Shown here: positions 32,636-42,426 of the stretch, piece by piece
Position numbering within the stretch: the stretch's first letter is position 1
Layout: each line of letters starts with the position of its first letter
Assembly (NCBI RefSeq): GCF_014764305.1
Contig: NZ_CP061703.1
Location: 2,138,800 to 2,202,799, forward strand
DNA length: 64,000 bases
Direction of reading: 5' to 3'
DNA from: Mesoflavibacter profundi
Lineage (GTDB): Bacteria > Bacteroidota > Bacteroidia > Flavobacteriales > Flavobacteriaceae
Made by a program: the position numbers and the translations under genes
Notes under the pieces: model-generated
What the model was told of the DNA's origin: nothing
Seen by the model: only the letters and a program-made list of their open reading frames with translations
Database searches by the model: none

Positions 32636-35600
32636 TTTTATAAGTTTTTATAGGAGAATTTTTTGCTAAAACTATTAGGTAATCAGAAGTTTTGGTAGAT
32701 ATTTTGTTTAAAGATTTTATCTCTTTGCTAAATATGTCTACGCCAAGTTTAGATAAGTCTTGTATATTATCTAAGTTGTTAAACATATACCCTTTTAATG
32801 AGGTGTAAGCACCATGATATGTAGTTAGACTTTCTAAATTACCTCCAACTATAACATAGTTTTCATTACCTAATTCTAAATTTAAAAAAGAGTTAATAGG
32901 AGCAAGTTGTAATTTATAAGGAAAAGGTTTAAAATTTGTAAAGTTTCCGTTGTCATTATATAAAACACCAGATTCTAAAGTATGAACTTTAAAAAGTTTT
33001 GCTTTTTGGATGCTTTGAGCTGAAAAAATTTCTTCAACTGTTTTTAAGGAGAAATCTGTATGTTCTACATATTTATTACTTATGAAATTCATTTGAGAAG
33101 CAAGTTCGTCCTTAGAATTTAATGGGTAATATTTGTCATTAATATTATATGCAATAATGGCTTCGTCTACATTGTTATTATCAAAATCTGAAAAATACAT
33201 ATGAAGAGGTTTTTTTTCAGAAGCATTAAATCTTGTGTTTTTACCCCAATTTCCTAGTAAAATATCTAAATCGCCATCTTGGTCTATATCGAATGTTGAA
33301 ATTGTTTGCCACAAACCATTTAGATTACTTTTTAAATCTAAAAGATTAAATTTCCCCGCGTTGTTAATGTATAATTTTGGGTTGTCCCAATGACAGGATA
33401 CAATTAAATCTTTTATTCCATCATTATTTATATCTTCCCATTTAGCGCTTGTAACTTTAGATTCTAATTTTAGCTGGTTGTCTATTGTAAATTTTCCTTG
33501 TCCATTGTTGTTTAATAGATAAGAGGTTACATTGTCTCCAAATTTTCTTGTGGAAGAAAAGTTGCCTATAAATAAATCAGTATCACCATCTTGATCATAA
33601 TCGTAAGGTATAACTGTGGATGTGTTTAATTTGTTTTCTGGAATAATATCACTTTTTATAAATTTATTATTTGTGTTAATGTAAAACCTGTCTTTTTCTA
33701 ATTTTACATCTCTATTGTTGTTAATTCCAGTTCCAACGTATAAATCCAAGTCGCCATCATTGTCAAAGTCTATAAAAGCAGCACAATTATCTTCAAAATC
33801 TTTGTCTTCAAAAAATGTATTAGATTCTTTAAAAGATTTCCCGTTATTAAATAACAATTTAGCTTGTTGACCTGAAGAATTACCTAAAAAAACATCTTCA
33901 TATCCATTGTTGTCTAAATCTGCTATTGCAATAGCAGGACTAATTGTAGATGTTTTATACGGAATAAGTTTGTCTACATAAAAGTCGTTATAGCTATCTT
34001 CTTTAGGTTCAAAATTTATAATGTTTTGTTTAAAGAATATTTTAGTTATTTCAGGTTTTTTATAAATAGATGAAAACTCAACACTATTAATTGAATCGTA
34101 GTTTATATTGTGTAACTTGTTAATATCAGGGTTTTTTATGGTTTGAACTTTTAAATTAGGCCATACTATTACTACTGAATCTACTTGTTTTAATTGATTT
34201 AGACCAAAGTGAATAGAATTACTAGTTGATGATAGAAAACCTCTAGATTTATGAACTTGCTTTTTTACAGAAACGTTATCATAATACAGGGTAAAAGTCG
34301 TTCCAATTCCTTCTTTGTTTTGGTCTAAATAGTTTGGTTTAAAAGCTATATAATTGTTGTTGGAATTGTTTTTATAAATAGTAGGATAAGTATTTAGATT
34401 ATTTGTAATAATATCTAAATCTCCATCGTTATCAAGGTCTGCATAGGTAGCTCCGTTGGATAGTGAAGGTTTTTTTTCTATCCATTCGCCAGTTTTTACT
34501 TCGAAAGATTCTGAGTTTCCTTTAAATATTTCATTAGGAATATCGCCTCTAGGCATTTCATTAATAGAATTGTATAACCATTCTAATCCTGCACTTCTTG
34601 ACCTATTTCTAAATGCATTTGCAACATATTTTCTAAAATCTAAACCATTAGGTCTTCTTAGAATTCCATTTGCTATAAAAATATCTTGATGTCCGTCATT
34701 ATCAAAATCTGCAATAAGTGGTCCCCAACTCCAGTCGGTATCTTCTAGATTATTTATAATTGCAGTGTCATAAAAGTAATTACCATTATCACTATTTATT
34801 TGAAGCATGTTTCTAGAATATTGATTTTTATACCCTAAATTTCTTAACTGGGTTTGTTTATTTAGCATTGCTTCATCACCTTCTGTTTCTTTTATAACTT
34901 TTTCATCTTTAGGAAGCATGTCTAAGGTAATTATATCTTGTAAGCCATCTCTATTAATATCTGCAGCATCGCTACCCATAGAGAATCTACTTGTAGAAGC
35001 AAAAGCGTCGTTAAGTTGCTCTTTAAAAGTACCATCTTTTTGATTTATATAGTAATAATCATCTTCATGAAAATCGTTGCATACATATATATCATCCCAT
35101 CCGTCATTATTAAAGTCTGCAATACTAGCGCTTAACCCATATCCATTTGCTCCGCCAAAAATTTTAGCATCTTCGCTGGCATCAACAAATTTACCGTTAT
35201 CATTTTTAAGTAAGACATCTCCAACTAAAGGTGTTCTTTCGTTTCTAACGCTTGCAGAACCATGAGATATTGTAGTATGTATAGCATGATTGACTATGTA
35301 AACATCAAGATCAGAATCTTTATCATAATCAAAAAAGTAAGCTTGAGTAGAATATCCTTTAAAATCTAAACCGTATTCTTTTGATTTTTCTGTAAATGTG
35401 CCATCACCATTATTAATAAATAATTCATTATGACCTGTAAAATCTAATAATCCAGAAACGGAACATACGTAAATATCAAGAAAGCCATCATTATTTATAT
35501 CAACCATTGTTACACCTGTATTCCAACTAGAATTACTGTTTATATTGGCTTTATCTGAGATGTCTTCAAATTTAAAATCACCCTTATTAAGATAAAGTTT

Positions 35601-35879
35601 ATTTCTATTCTGGTTAGAAGCAAAGTAAAGATCTGTTAAACCATCATTATTTATATCTCCTGCAGCAACACCGCTTCCGTTATAAAAATATATATAGTTT
35701 ATTATGCTGTGGTTTATGTCTTCAGCTATTAAATTTTTAAAAGTTATTCCACTTTCTTCGGGAGAAATTTCATCTAATAAAAATTCTTTTTGGGAGATAT
35801 TTTTGGTTGTATTTTGTTTATTACAGCTACTTAAAACAATTAATAGGCTTAAAAAGAAAAATCTTTTTATTAAACGCAT
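32622..35879 (-). CDS. Large lipoprotein with FG-GAP (VCBS) repeats and ASPIC/UnbV domain
   Basis: A 1085-residue protein with a lipoprotein signal (VLSSC, Cys19). Many FG-GAP beta-propeller blades carry calcium-binding D-x-D/N-x-D-G loops, for example DINNDGLTDLYFAS, DFNNDGWDDIYVCND, DLDNNGYEDVFLGN and DINNDGIKDLIVS. Around residues 520-590 is an ASPIC/UnbV module (IHFGLNQLKQVDSVVIVWPN). A second propeller follows. These proteins lie on the surface or in the periplasm and are often linked to polysaccharide or calcium-dependent binding. The overlapping convergent end with the CoA-binding gene leaves no room for a separate terminator. The first propeller is unusually long. Confidence 0.85.
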   Translation of the reverse strand: MRLIKRFFFLSLLIVLSSCNKQNTTKNISQKEFLLDEISPEESGITFKNLIAEDINHSIINYIYFYNGSGVAAGDINNDGLTDLYFASNQNRNKLYLNKGDFKFEDISDKANINSNSSWNTGVTMVDINNDGFLDIYVCSVSGLLDFTGHNELFINNGDGTFTEKSKEYGLDFKGYSTQAYFFDYDKDSDLDVYIVNHAIHTTISHGSASVRNERTPLVGDVLLKNDNGKFVDASEDAKIFGGANGYGLSASIADFNNDGWDDIYVCNDFHEDDYYYINQKDGTFKEQLNDAFASTSRFSMGSDAADINRDGLQDIITLDMLPKDEKVIKETEGDEAMLNKQTQLRNLGYKNQYSRNMLQINSDNGNYFYDTAIINNLEDTDWSWGPLIADFDNDGHQDIFIANGILRRPNGLDFRKYVANAFRNRSRSAGLEWLYNSINEMPRGDIPNEIFKGNSESFEVKTGEWIEKKPSLSNGATYADLDNDGDLDIITNNLNTYPTIYKNNSNNNYIAFKPNYLDQNKEGIGTTFTLYYDNVSVKKQVHKSRGFLSSTSNSIHFGLNQLKQVDSVVIVWPNLKVQTIKNPDINKLHNINYDSINSVEFSSIYKKPEITKIFFKQNIINFEPKEDSYNDFYVDKLIPYKTSTISPAIAIADLDNNGYEDVFLGNSSGQQAKLLFNNGKSFKESNTFFEDKDFEDNCAAFIDFDNDGDLDLYVGTGINNNRDVKLEKDRFYINTNNKFIKSDIIPENKLNTSTVIPYDYDQDGDTDLFIGNFSSTRKFGDNVTSYLLNNNGQGKFTIDNQLKLESKVTSAKWEDINNDGIKDLIVSCHWDNPKLYINNAGKFNLLDLKSNLNGLWQTISTFDIDQDGDLDILLGNWGKNTRFNASEKKPLHMYFSDFDNNNVDEAIIAYNINDKYYPLNSKDELASQMNFISNKYVEHTDFSLKTVEEIFSAQSIQKAKLFKVHTLESGVLYNDNGNFTNFKPFPYKLQLAPINSFLNLELGNENYVIVGGNLESLTTYHGAYTSLKGYMFNNLDNIQDLSKLGVDIFSKEIKSLNKISTKTSDYLIVLAKNSPIKTYKINTD

Positions 35880-35965
35880 AAGCTAATTTGGGTTAAATTT
35901 ATTTAACTCAAAATTAACAAATATTTTTAAAATATCTTAAATTTATGTTAATACATATTTTATGT

Positions 35966-37411
35966 TTATTGTTTTTGATGTTTTATTATGAATAATAGTC
36001 CTAAAAACGTTAAAAACCCATTTAATATTAAAATAAAGAAACCAAACTCAAAACCAAACCATTTTAAGCTGTTTACACTAATAATGTAAGATAGAATAGG
36101 AGATAAAATGGCAATTATTGGAATAAATTTATCCTTAACATGCCATTTGGTAAATAATCCAAAAGCATAAAGCCCGAGTAGTGGACCGTAAGTGTATCCA
36201 GCAAAAACAAAGAGTTTAGAAATTACACTTTCATCTTTAATAATGTATTTAAATGCTATAATAACTAAGATAAGTAGTAACGAAATCATGACGTGAATTC
36301 GCTTTCTTATTTTAACCTGTTTTTCTGCATTGTGCTTTTTTTCGATGTCTAAAATATCAATACTAAAAGATGTGGTTAAAGACGTTAAAGCACTATCTGC
36401 ACTACTGTAAGCTGCAGCAATTAATCCTAATAAGAAAAATACAAAAACACCAATTCCTAAATGGTTTTTAGCCAGAATTGGGAATAAATCATCCTTGTGC
36501 GCATCAATACCGTTTTGTTGTGCGTAAACTGTTAAAAGTAATCCCAAACTTAAAAATAAAAAGTTGACTGCTGTTAACACAAGCGTAAACCAAAACATGT
36601 TTTTTTGTGCGTCTTTTAACGTTTTGCAAGTAAGGTTTTTTTGCATCATATCTTGATCTAAACCAGTCATGACAATAGCTATAAATGCACCAGATAAAAA
36701 TTGTTTCCAGAAGTAATTAGCAGATTTTATATCATCAAAAAAGAACATTTTACTTAGTTCGCTATCATTAACAAAAGCAAAAATACTTTGTCCGCCTAAA
36801 TCCATTTCAGAACTTACAAAATAGATAGCAACTCCAACAGCAATTAGCATAAAAAGCGTTTGTAAAGTATCGGTCCAAACAATCGTTTTTATACCAGATT
36901 TAAATGTGTATAGCCAAATTAAAAGCACTGTAATTGTTACTGTTTGCCAAAACTGAATACCTAAATCATCAAATAAAATAAGTTGTAATACATTAGCAAC
37001 TAAATACAATCTAAAACTAGCGCCTACAATTCGAGATAATAAGAAAAAAGATGCGCCTGTTTTGTAAGCGTAATTTCCAAAACGTTCTTCTAAATAGGTG
37101 TAAATAGACGTTAAATTCATCTTGTAGTACAGAGGTAATAAGACTGTACCTATTACCAAGTAGCCTAACATATAACCAAAAACTACTTGCATGTAGCTAA
37201 ATTGCGATGCTTCAATCCAACCAGGAACAGATATAAATGTTACACCAGATAATGAAGCGCCAATCATTCCAAAAGCGACAACATACCAAGGTGATTGTTT
37301 ATTACCTTTAAAAAACGCATCGTTTCCAGATTTTTTTCCGGTGAAATAAGAAATTAAAATTAGTACGCCAAAATAGGCTGCAATTAGTAAAATGATTTGA
37401 GAAGACGACAT
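35966..37411 (-). CDS. Sodium:solute symporter (SSS family)
   Basis: A 481-residue polytopic inner-membrane transporter with about thirteen helices. Recognisable regions are the sodium-site N-terminus (AFGMIGASLSGVTFISVPGW) and FLLGLIAAAYSSADSALTSL in the second half, typical of the SSS family. No substrate is suggested by its neighbours: a surface lipoprotein gene lies downstream on the same strand and recR is divergent. The region 37412-37612 upstream has a G/T-rich low-complexity stretch but no clear promoter consensus. Confidence 0.85.
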   Translation of the reverse strand: MSSSQIILLIAAYFGVLILISYFTGKKSGNDAFFKGNKQSPWYVVAFGMIGASLSGVTFISVPGWIEASQFSYMQVVFGYMLGYLVIGTVLLPLYYKMNLTSIYTYLEERFGNYAYKTGASFFLLSRIVGASFRLYLVANVLQLILFDDLGIQFWQTVTITVLLIWLYTFKSGIKTIVWTDTLQTLFMLIAVGVAIYFVSSEMDLGGQSIFAFVNDSELSKMFFFDDIKSANYFWKQFLSGAFIAIVMTGLDQDMMQKNLTCKTLKDAQKNMFWFTLVLTAVNFLFLSLGLLLTVYAQQNGIDAHKDDLFPILAKNHLGIGVFVFFLLGLIAAAYSSADSALTSLTTSFSIDILDIEKKHNAEKQVKIRKRIHVMISLLLILVIIAFKYIIKDESVISKLFVFAGYTYGPLLGLYAFGLFTKWHVKDKFIPIIAILSPILSYIISVNSLKWFGFEFGFFILILNGFLTFLGLLFIIKHQKQ

Positions 37412-37612
37412 AAATTGATTTTTCTGACTGCCAAAATACGAAATAAGTTTGGTGTTTAGTTTATGGTGTTTGGTGTTTTGTTGTTAGTAGTGAGTAGCTA
37501 GTGGTTTTAAGCTTTAATTAAAAAATTAGTGTCAATTCGTGAAATTAGTATCTAACTATTAATTTATCCAAAAATCTAAAATAATATCTTGCAATGTTGT
37601 AAATTCGCACTT

Positions 37613-38230
37613 ATGGAATTCTCTTCAAAACTATTAGAAAATGCAGTCAATCAAATCTCGCAATTACCAGGTATTGGTAAGCGTACTGCATTGCGATTGG
37701 CTTTACATTTATTGCGTCAACCAAAAGAGAATACGCATAAACTTAGTCTTGCTTTAGAGACTATGGTTAACGATTTAAAACTATGTAAATCCTGTCATAA
37801 TATAAGCGATAACGATTTGTGCGATATTTGTGCAAACCCACTAAGAAAAACAGATGTTATCTGTGTTGTAGAAGATATTAGAGATGTTATGGCAATAGAA
37901 AATACAGCGTCTCACAAAGGATTGTACCATGTTCTTGGCGGAAAAATTTCACCAATGGATGGTGTTGGACCGCATGATTTAAACATTTCTAGTTTAGTTG
38001 AAAAGGTGAAAAACGGTAGCGTTAAAGAACTTATTTTTGCATTGAGTCCAACTATGGAAGGCGATACCACAAATTTCTACATTTACAAGCAGATTAAAGA
38101 ATTTGAAGTAGAAACTTCTACAATTGCACGCGGAATATCGGTTGGTGACGAGCTAGAATACGCAGACGAAATCACGCTTGGAAGAAGTATTTTAAACCGA
38201 ATTCCTTTTGAAAACTCTTTAAAATTATAG
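37613..38230 (+). CDS. recR: Recombination protein RecR
   Basis: RecR works with RecF/RecO in loading RecA at gaps. The 205-residue protein has the helix-hairpin-helix ([20 protein letters not shown]), a C4 zinc finger ([16 protein letters not shown]) and a TOPRIM domain ([27 protein letters not shown]). ATG at 37613 ([14 protein letters not shown]) is the family start; the frame is open eight codons further. GT2 glycosyltransferase follows after nine bases, probably on the same transcript. Confidence 0.95.
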   Translation: MEFSSKLLENAVNQISQLPGIGKRTALRLALHLLRQPKENTHKLSLALETMVNDLKLCKSCHNISDNDLCDICANPLRKTDVICVVEDIRDVMAIENTASHKGLYHVLGGKISPMDGVGPHDLNISSLVEKVKNGSVKELIFALSPTMEGDTTNFYIYKQIKEFEVETSTIARGISVGDELEYADEITLGRSILNRIPFENSLKL

Positions 38231-38239
38231 ATTCTACTT

Positions 38240-39337
38240 TTGAAGCTGTCTGTTATCATACTCAACTACAACGTGCGTTATTTTTTAGAGCTTTGTTTGC
38301 AAAGTGTAGAAGCAGCAATCCAAAATTTAGATGCCGAAATTATTGTTGTAGATAACAAGTCTTCAGATGAAAGTTGTACAATGGTAAAGCAAAAATTTCC
38401 TAATGTAAAACTTATAGAAAATTCAGAAAATCTAGGTTTTTCCAAAGGAAATAATATTGGCGTACAACATGCAAAAGGCGAGTATTTATGTATACTAAAT
38501 CCAGATACCGTTGTCCCTGAAGATTGCTTTACAGAATTGTTTGAATTTTCAGAAATTAAAAACGATTTAGGCATTTTTGCTTGTAGATTAATTGATGGAA
38601 CTGGAACGTATTTGCCAGAAAGTAAGCGTAATTTGCCAACACCAAAAGTGGCAATTAAAAAAATGCTAGGTAATACCAAACACTATTATGCCAATACAGT
38701 AAAACAAGATTCTTCTGGAATAGTAGATATTTTAGTAGGCGCATTTATGATGCTTAAAACCGATGTTTATAAACAAGTAAATGGTTTTGACGAAGATTAT
38801 TTTATGTACGGCGAAGATATAGATCTGTCTTACAAAGTCCTTAAACAAGGTTATGATAATATGTATTATGGACCAATACAAGTCATTCATTTTAAAGGAG
38901 AAAGCACTTTAAAAGATAATGTTTATGCAAAACGTTTTTATGGTGCAATGCAAGTGTTTTACAAAAAACATTTTAATAGTAATCCTTTCTTTAATGCAAT
39001 TGTAAGCGTAGGAATACAATTGGCAAAACTATTTAATAATAACGCTGTCGCGGAAAACATTAGCGTAAATAATTATGTGTTAATTAGTGATAAAGATTAT
39101 CCAGAATTACATAATTCTTTAGATAAGTCGATACTTAAAACAGATAAAATAGACCAATTTGAGCCAAATACACAGGTTATTTTGGATGCAAATTATTTAA
39201 GTTTCAAGCAGATAATAAATTGTATGTCTGCAAGCAAAAAAAATAAAAATATTACATTTAAAATTCTTCCAAAAAACTCTAATTTTATACTCGGAAGTAA
39301 CACTTCAAAACATAAAGGAGAAGTGATTACATTTTAA
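38240..39337 (+). CDS. Glycosyltransferase family 2 protein
   Basis: A 365-residue GT-A-fold enzyme starting at TTG (38240), reading LKLSVIILNYNVRYFLELCL. Motifs: VVDNKSSDES (nucleotide binding), ILNPDTVVPED with the metal-binding DxD-like site, and FDEDYFMYGEDIDLSYK, the acceptor/catalytic block. Similar to rhamnosyltransferase-like enzymes that build surface glycans; acceptor unknown. No membrane helix at the C-terminus was noted. It follows recR by nine bases, a coupling without obvious functional sense. The TTG start is supported because no ATG lies before the conserved strand. Confidence 0.85.
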   Translation: MKLSVIILNYNVRYFLELCLQSVEAAIQNLDAEIIVVDNKSSDESCTMVKQKFPNVKLIENSENLGFSKGNNIGVQHAKGEYLCILNPDTVVPEDCFTELFEFSEIKNDLGIFACRLIDGTGTYLPESKRNLPTPKVAIKKMLGNTKHYYANTVKQDSSGIVDILVGAFMMLKTDVYKQVNGFDEDYFMYGEDIDLSYKVLKQGYDNMYYGPIQVIHFKGESTLKDNVYAKRFYGAMQVFYKKHFNSNPFFNAIVSVGIQLAKLFNNNAVAENISVNNYVLISDKDYPELHNSLDKSILKTDKIDQFEPNTQVILDANYLSFKQIINCMSASKKNKNITFKILPKNSNFILGSNTSKHKGEVITF

Positions 39338-39384
39338 TAAAGTAAAATGATAAAAAATAAACATTAAAATAGCTTATTTTTTAT

Positions 39385-39392
39385 TAATTTTG
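39385..39392 (+). promoter_or_regulatory. -7 promoter element for E2 acyltransferase
   Basis: TAATTTTG matches TAnnTTTG, about 38 bases before ATG at 39430. Confidence 0.5.
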
Positions 39393-39429
39393 CAATCTCA
39401 ATCATTAAAAAGACATTTCGATTATTAAT

Positions 39430-40743
39430 ATGGCAAGATTTGAACTAAAATTACCAAAAATGGGAGAAAGTGTTGCAGAAGCAACAATTACCTCTTGGCT
39501 TAAAGAAGTTGGCGATACAATTGAAGCAGATGAAGCAGTTTTAGAAATTGCGACAGATAAAGTAGATAGTGAAGTACCAAGTGAAGTAGATGGTGTTTTA
39601 GTTGAAAAATTATTTAACGTAGACGATGTTGTAAACGTTGGACAAACCATTGCAATTATAGAAACCGATGGTGATGCACCACAAACTGCTGCAGCGCCAA
39701 AAACAGAAAGTACACCAGAACCAGAAGCAGCTAAAGAAGTTGCAAAAACAGTTGAGGTTGCTAAAGAAACTGCAGAACCAATCACTTCTAACGGTGATCG
39801 CTTTTACTCGCCTTTAGTTAAAAATATGGCTAAAGCCGAAGGAATAAGCCAATCGGAATTAGACGCAATTCCTGGAACAGGTAAAGATGGTCGTGTGACT
39901 AAAAACGACATGATGGCTTACCTAGAAAATAGAGGTAGTCAACCTGCAACAACACAAGCTGCACCAGCAACACCACAAAAAACAGAAGCGCCAAAAGCAG
40001 CACCAAAAACTGCTGCGCCAGTTAGTGTAAATGGCGGTGATGAGATTATAGAAATGACCAGAATGGGCAAGTTAATTGCACATCACATGGTAGAGTCGGT
40101 ACAAACTAGTGCGCACGTACAAAGTTTTATAGAAGCCGATGTGACTAACATCTGGAACTGGCGTAAAAAAGTTAAAAACGACTTTGCGAAGCGCGAAGGA
40201 GAAAACTTAACGTTTACACCAATTTTTATGGAAGCGGTAGCAAAAGCGTTACGCGATTTCCCTTTAATGAATATCTCTGTGCAAGGTGATACCATTATTA
40301 AAAAGAAAAACATAAACCTTGGTATGGCAGCAGCTTTACCAGATGGTAATTTAATTGTACCGGTTATTAAAAATGCAGACCAATTAAATTTGGTTGGTAT
40401 GACTAAGCAAGTAAACGACTTAGCTAACCGTGCAAGACAAAACCAATTAAAACCAGACGATATACAAGGTGGAACATATACTGTAACTAACGTTGGTACG
40501 TTTGGTAGCGTTATGGGTACGCCAATTATTAATCAGCCACAAGTTGGTATCTTGGCTTTAGGCGCTATACGTAAAGTACCTGCAGTTATAGAAACACCAG
40601 AAGGTGACTTTATAGGTATACGTTACAAAATGTTCTTATCGCATAGTTACGACCATCGTGTGGTAAATGGTGCGCTTGGTGGACAATTTGTACAAGCAGT
40701 TAAAAACTATTTAGAAGCTTGGGATATTAATAGAGAGATTTAA
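39430..40743 (+). CDS. 2-oxo acid dehydrogenase E2 (dihydrolipoamide acyltransferase)
   Basis: The 437-residue protein has a lipoyl domain at the N-terminus (EIATDKVDSEV with lipoylated Lys44), a Glu/Ala/Pro/Thr-rich flexible linker, a peripheral subunit-binding domain (about 125-165, SPLVKNMAKAEGISQSELDA) and the catalytic acyltransferase core ending with SHSYDHRVVNGALGG, including the active-site His. It transfers acyl groups from E1 to CoA. Which complex is not certain; branched-chain or 2-oxoglutarate-type E2 is possible. The E1 and E3 genes are not adjacent. It carries its own promoter and terminator, so it is a single-gene unit. Confidence 0.93.
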   Translation: MARFELKLPKMGESVAEATITSWLKEVGDTIEADEAVLEIATDKVDSEVPSEVDGVLVEKLFNVDDVVNVGQTIAIIETDGDAPQTAAAPKTESTPEPEAAKEVAKTVEVAKETAEPITSNGDRFYSPLVKNMAKAEGISQSELDAIPGTGKDGRVTKNDMMAYLENRGSQPATTQAAPATPQKTEAPKAAPKTAAPVSVNGGDEIIEMTRMGKLIAHHMVESVQTSAHVQSFIEADVTNIWNWRKKVKNDFAKREGENLTFTPIFMEAVAKALRDFPLMNISVQGDTIIKKKNINLGMAAALPDGNLIVPVIKNADQLNLVGMTKQVNDLANRARQNQLKPDDIQGGTYTVTNVGTFGSVMGTPIINQPQVGILALGAIRKVPAVIETPEGDFIGIRYKMFLSHSYDHRVVNGALGGQFVQAVKNYLEAWDINREI

Positions 40744-40775
40744 ATTACCTGCTTAGGCAGGTATCTCAATGATAT

Positions 40776-40809
40776 AAAAAAAGCACAACCTAAAAGTTGT
40801 GCTTTTTTT
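40776..40809 (+). terminator. E2 gene terminator, shared convergent
   Basis: Perfect 14-bp stem AAAAAAAGCACAAC / GTTGTGCTTTTTTT with a short loop. Its T run overlaps the stop codon of the convergent phosphoesterase gene at 40808. Confidence 0.92.
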
Positions 40810-41620
40810 ATATTTCCATTTCCACCATTTCTGCTCTTGCTCCCAATCGGATTGGTAAAATACTTGTTCCAATTCCTTTTGAAATGTACATTTTCGGTTC
40901 AGATTCTTTATACCAACCTTTTAAGTACTTTCCGCTTCCTTGAGGTTTGAAAGGAACAATTCCTAAAAATGTTATTTGTCCTCCGTGAGTATGTCCAGAA
41001 AGTACTAAATCAATATTTAAGCTTCCTTTTTGTTTTGTAATAATATCTCTGTATTCAGGACAATGTGATAAAATTATATTGGTTTCAGTTTCTTTTATAT
41101 TCTCAACTGCTTTTCTAAAATTTGCGCTGCCGCCAACAAAATCATCAATTCCTATTATTGAGATTTCTCGGTTTTTAATAAAAATTGTTCTATTTTCGTT
41201 TATCAGTAATTCGCAATTATTTTTAGAATAAATACTTTTAAGTTTTGTCAGGTTTACATTTCCCCAATACTCCCAATTTCCTGTTATCGCATATTTTTTA
41301 ATCGAATTATCAATTAATTCAAGAAATTTATTCAGAGGTTTTATTTTTTCTGTTTTATCAACAGAATCTCCAGTAATAAATATTAAATCAGGTTTTATTG
41401 AGTTTATTTTTTTTGCAATAGATTTATGGAAGTATCTTAATTGGTTAAAATGTAAATCCGAAATTTGGATAATTTTTATTTTATCTTTTTCTGATTTTGA
41501 GATGTCAAAGTAATTCCATTCAATTACATATTTCTCAAACCAAAGTGAGTCCAAAAGAACTAAGCCAAGTGAGGCTAAAATTCCTCTTTTAATAAATTTT
41601 CTTCTGGTTAAGTTGGTCAT
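40808..41620 (-). CDS. Metallophosphoesterase with Tat-type signal
   Basis: A calcineurin-like phosphoesterase of about 270 residues. Motifs: QISDLHFNQ (metal ligands Asp55 and His57), FITGDSVD, AITGNWEYW (in place of GNHE) and LSGHTHGGQITFLG. The N-terminus LTRRKFIKRGILASLGLVLL fits a twin-arginine export signal (RRKFIK), so it may be exported folded. Start at 41620 (MTNLTRRKF) is preferred; the frame is open six codons further. GNWE at the usual GNHE/D position is a deviation from the family. Substrate unknown; UDP-2,3-diacylglucosamine-type or cyclic nucleotide are only analogies. It overlaps a terminator at the 3' end. Confidence 0.85.
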   Translation of the reverse strand: MTNLTRRKFIKRGILASLGLVLLDSLWFEKYVIEWNYFDISKSEKDKIKIIQISDLHFNQLRYFHKSIAKKINSIKPDLIFITGDSVDKTEKIKPLNKFLELIDNSIKKYAITGNWEYWGNVNLTKLKSIYSKNNCELLINENRTIFIKNREISIIGIDDFVGGSANFRKAVENIKETETNIILSHCPEYRDIITKQKGSLNIDLVLSGHTHGGQITFLGIVPFKPQGSGKYLKGWYKESEPKMYISKGIGTSILPIRLGARAEMVEMEI

Positions 41621-41718
41621 TTCACAAATTACTACCAATGAAAAGGTAAAGCGAGTTTTTCAATTTATGTTATTAGTTGTTAAGTTAAGTTAGAATAAAA
41701 ATTCAATTGACCAAAGGT

Positions 41719-42357
41719 TTAATTAAACCCATCACGCAAAGCTTCAATAAAATCTTCCAAACTTTCAATTTGGTTATATACTTTGTTGTCCACTTTTAAA
41801 ATCGGGATATGGTTAACAGCGCTATTAGGTTTTAAGGCTTTAAATTCTTTAATTAATTTGTTGTAATGCGTTGTGTCTTGGTCTATGTTATACTCTTTAT
41901 AGCCAATTTTGTTTTTGGTTAAAATACGCTTGGCGTCAGGACAAATACTACAATCGTTTTGGGTGTAAATTTCAACAGTTTTAGACTTTAACTCTTCGTC
42001 TAATTTGGTATCTAACAGTTCAAAATCTTTATCAAATTGTAAGGCGTAAGCAACTTCGTTTATGATTAACGTATAGGTGTATTTACCTTCTTTTCCGTTT
42101 AAAATAACCATAGTTAGCACACGTTGTTTGGACTTTGGCGGTATGGTTTTTAAAATTGGTCTTTCGCTACTGCGTCTAAAATCTTCTGTATCTACTTTTA
42201 AAAAAATATCGTAAGAGATAGAGTCTGTGTTTTCTATATATAACTCATAACGTTTGCCTTTAATTTCTTCAATAAGCTTAACGTATTTGTGGTCGTTTTG
42301 TGCGTTAGCGCCAATGGTAAAAAGGGTTAAAAGTAAAAGAAGTAGGTAGTTTTTCAT
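41719..42357 (-). CDS. Secreted glutaredoxin/thioredoxin-like protein
   Basis: The 212-residue protein has a signal peptide (MKNYLLLLLLTLFTIGANAQ). The C-terminal about 85 residues form a glutaredoxin-type domain: VEIYTQNDCSICPDAKRIL with a CxxC (Cys136, Cys139), VNHIPILKVDNK with the cis-Pro loop, and a terminal helix. The N-terminal about 110 residues are a beta-rich segment not recognised. It would be a periplasmic thiol-disulfide protein; the C-S-I-C active site differs from CPYC of classical glutaredoxin. A single gene, divergent from the exonuclease gene. Confidence 0.8.
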   Translation of the reverse strand: MKNYLLLLLLTLFTIGANAQNDHKYVKLIEEIKGKRYELYIENTDSISYDIFLKVDTEDFRRSSERPILKTIPPKSKQRVLTMVILNGKEGKYTYTLIINEVAYALQFDKDFELLDTKLDEELKSKTVEIYTQNDCSICPDAKRILTKNKIGYKEYNIDQDTTHYNKLIKEFKALKPNSAVNHIPILKVDNKVYNQIESLEDFIEALRDGFN

Positions 42358-42398
42358 TATTTAAAAAGCTTTACAAAGTAAAAGTAACAGATTACATT

Positions 42399-42406
42399 TA
42401 TATTTG
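42399..42406 (+). promoter_or_regulatory. -7 promoter element for the exonuclease gene
   Basis: TATATTTG matches TAnnTTTG, 21 bases before ATG at 42427. Confidence 0.6.
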
Positions 42407-42426
42407 CATAAATCAAAGCAAAATTC

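Noticed and set aside
37440-37530. Low-complexity G/T-rich TAGTGAGTAG stretch upstream of recR as a repeat family member
   Set aside because: Only loosely similar to the ACTAACT repeat; no exact units, so I did not call it a repeat.
40808-41638. Horizontal transfer of the Tat phosphoesterase gene
   Set aside because: Its codon use looked slightly different by eye, but this cannot be measured without computation.
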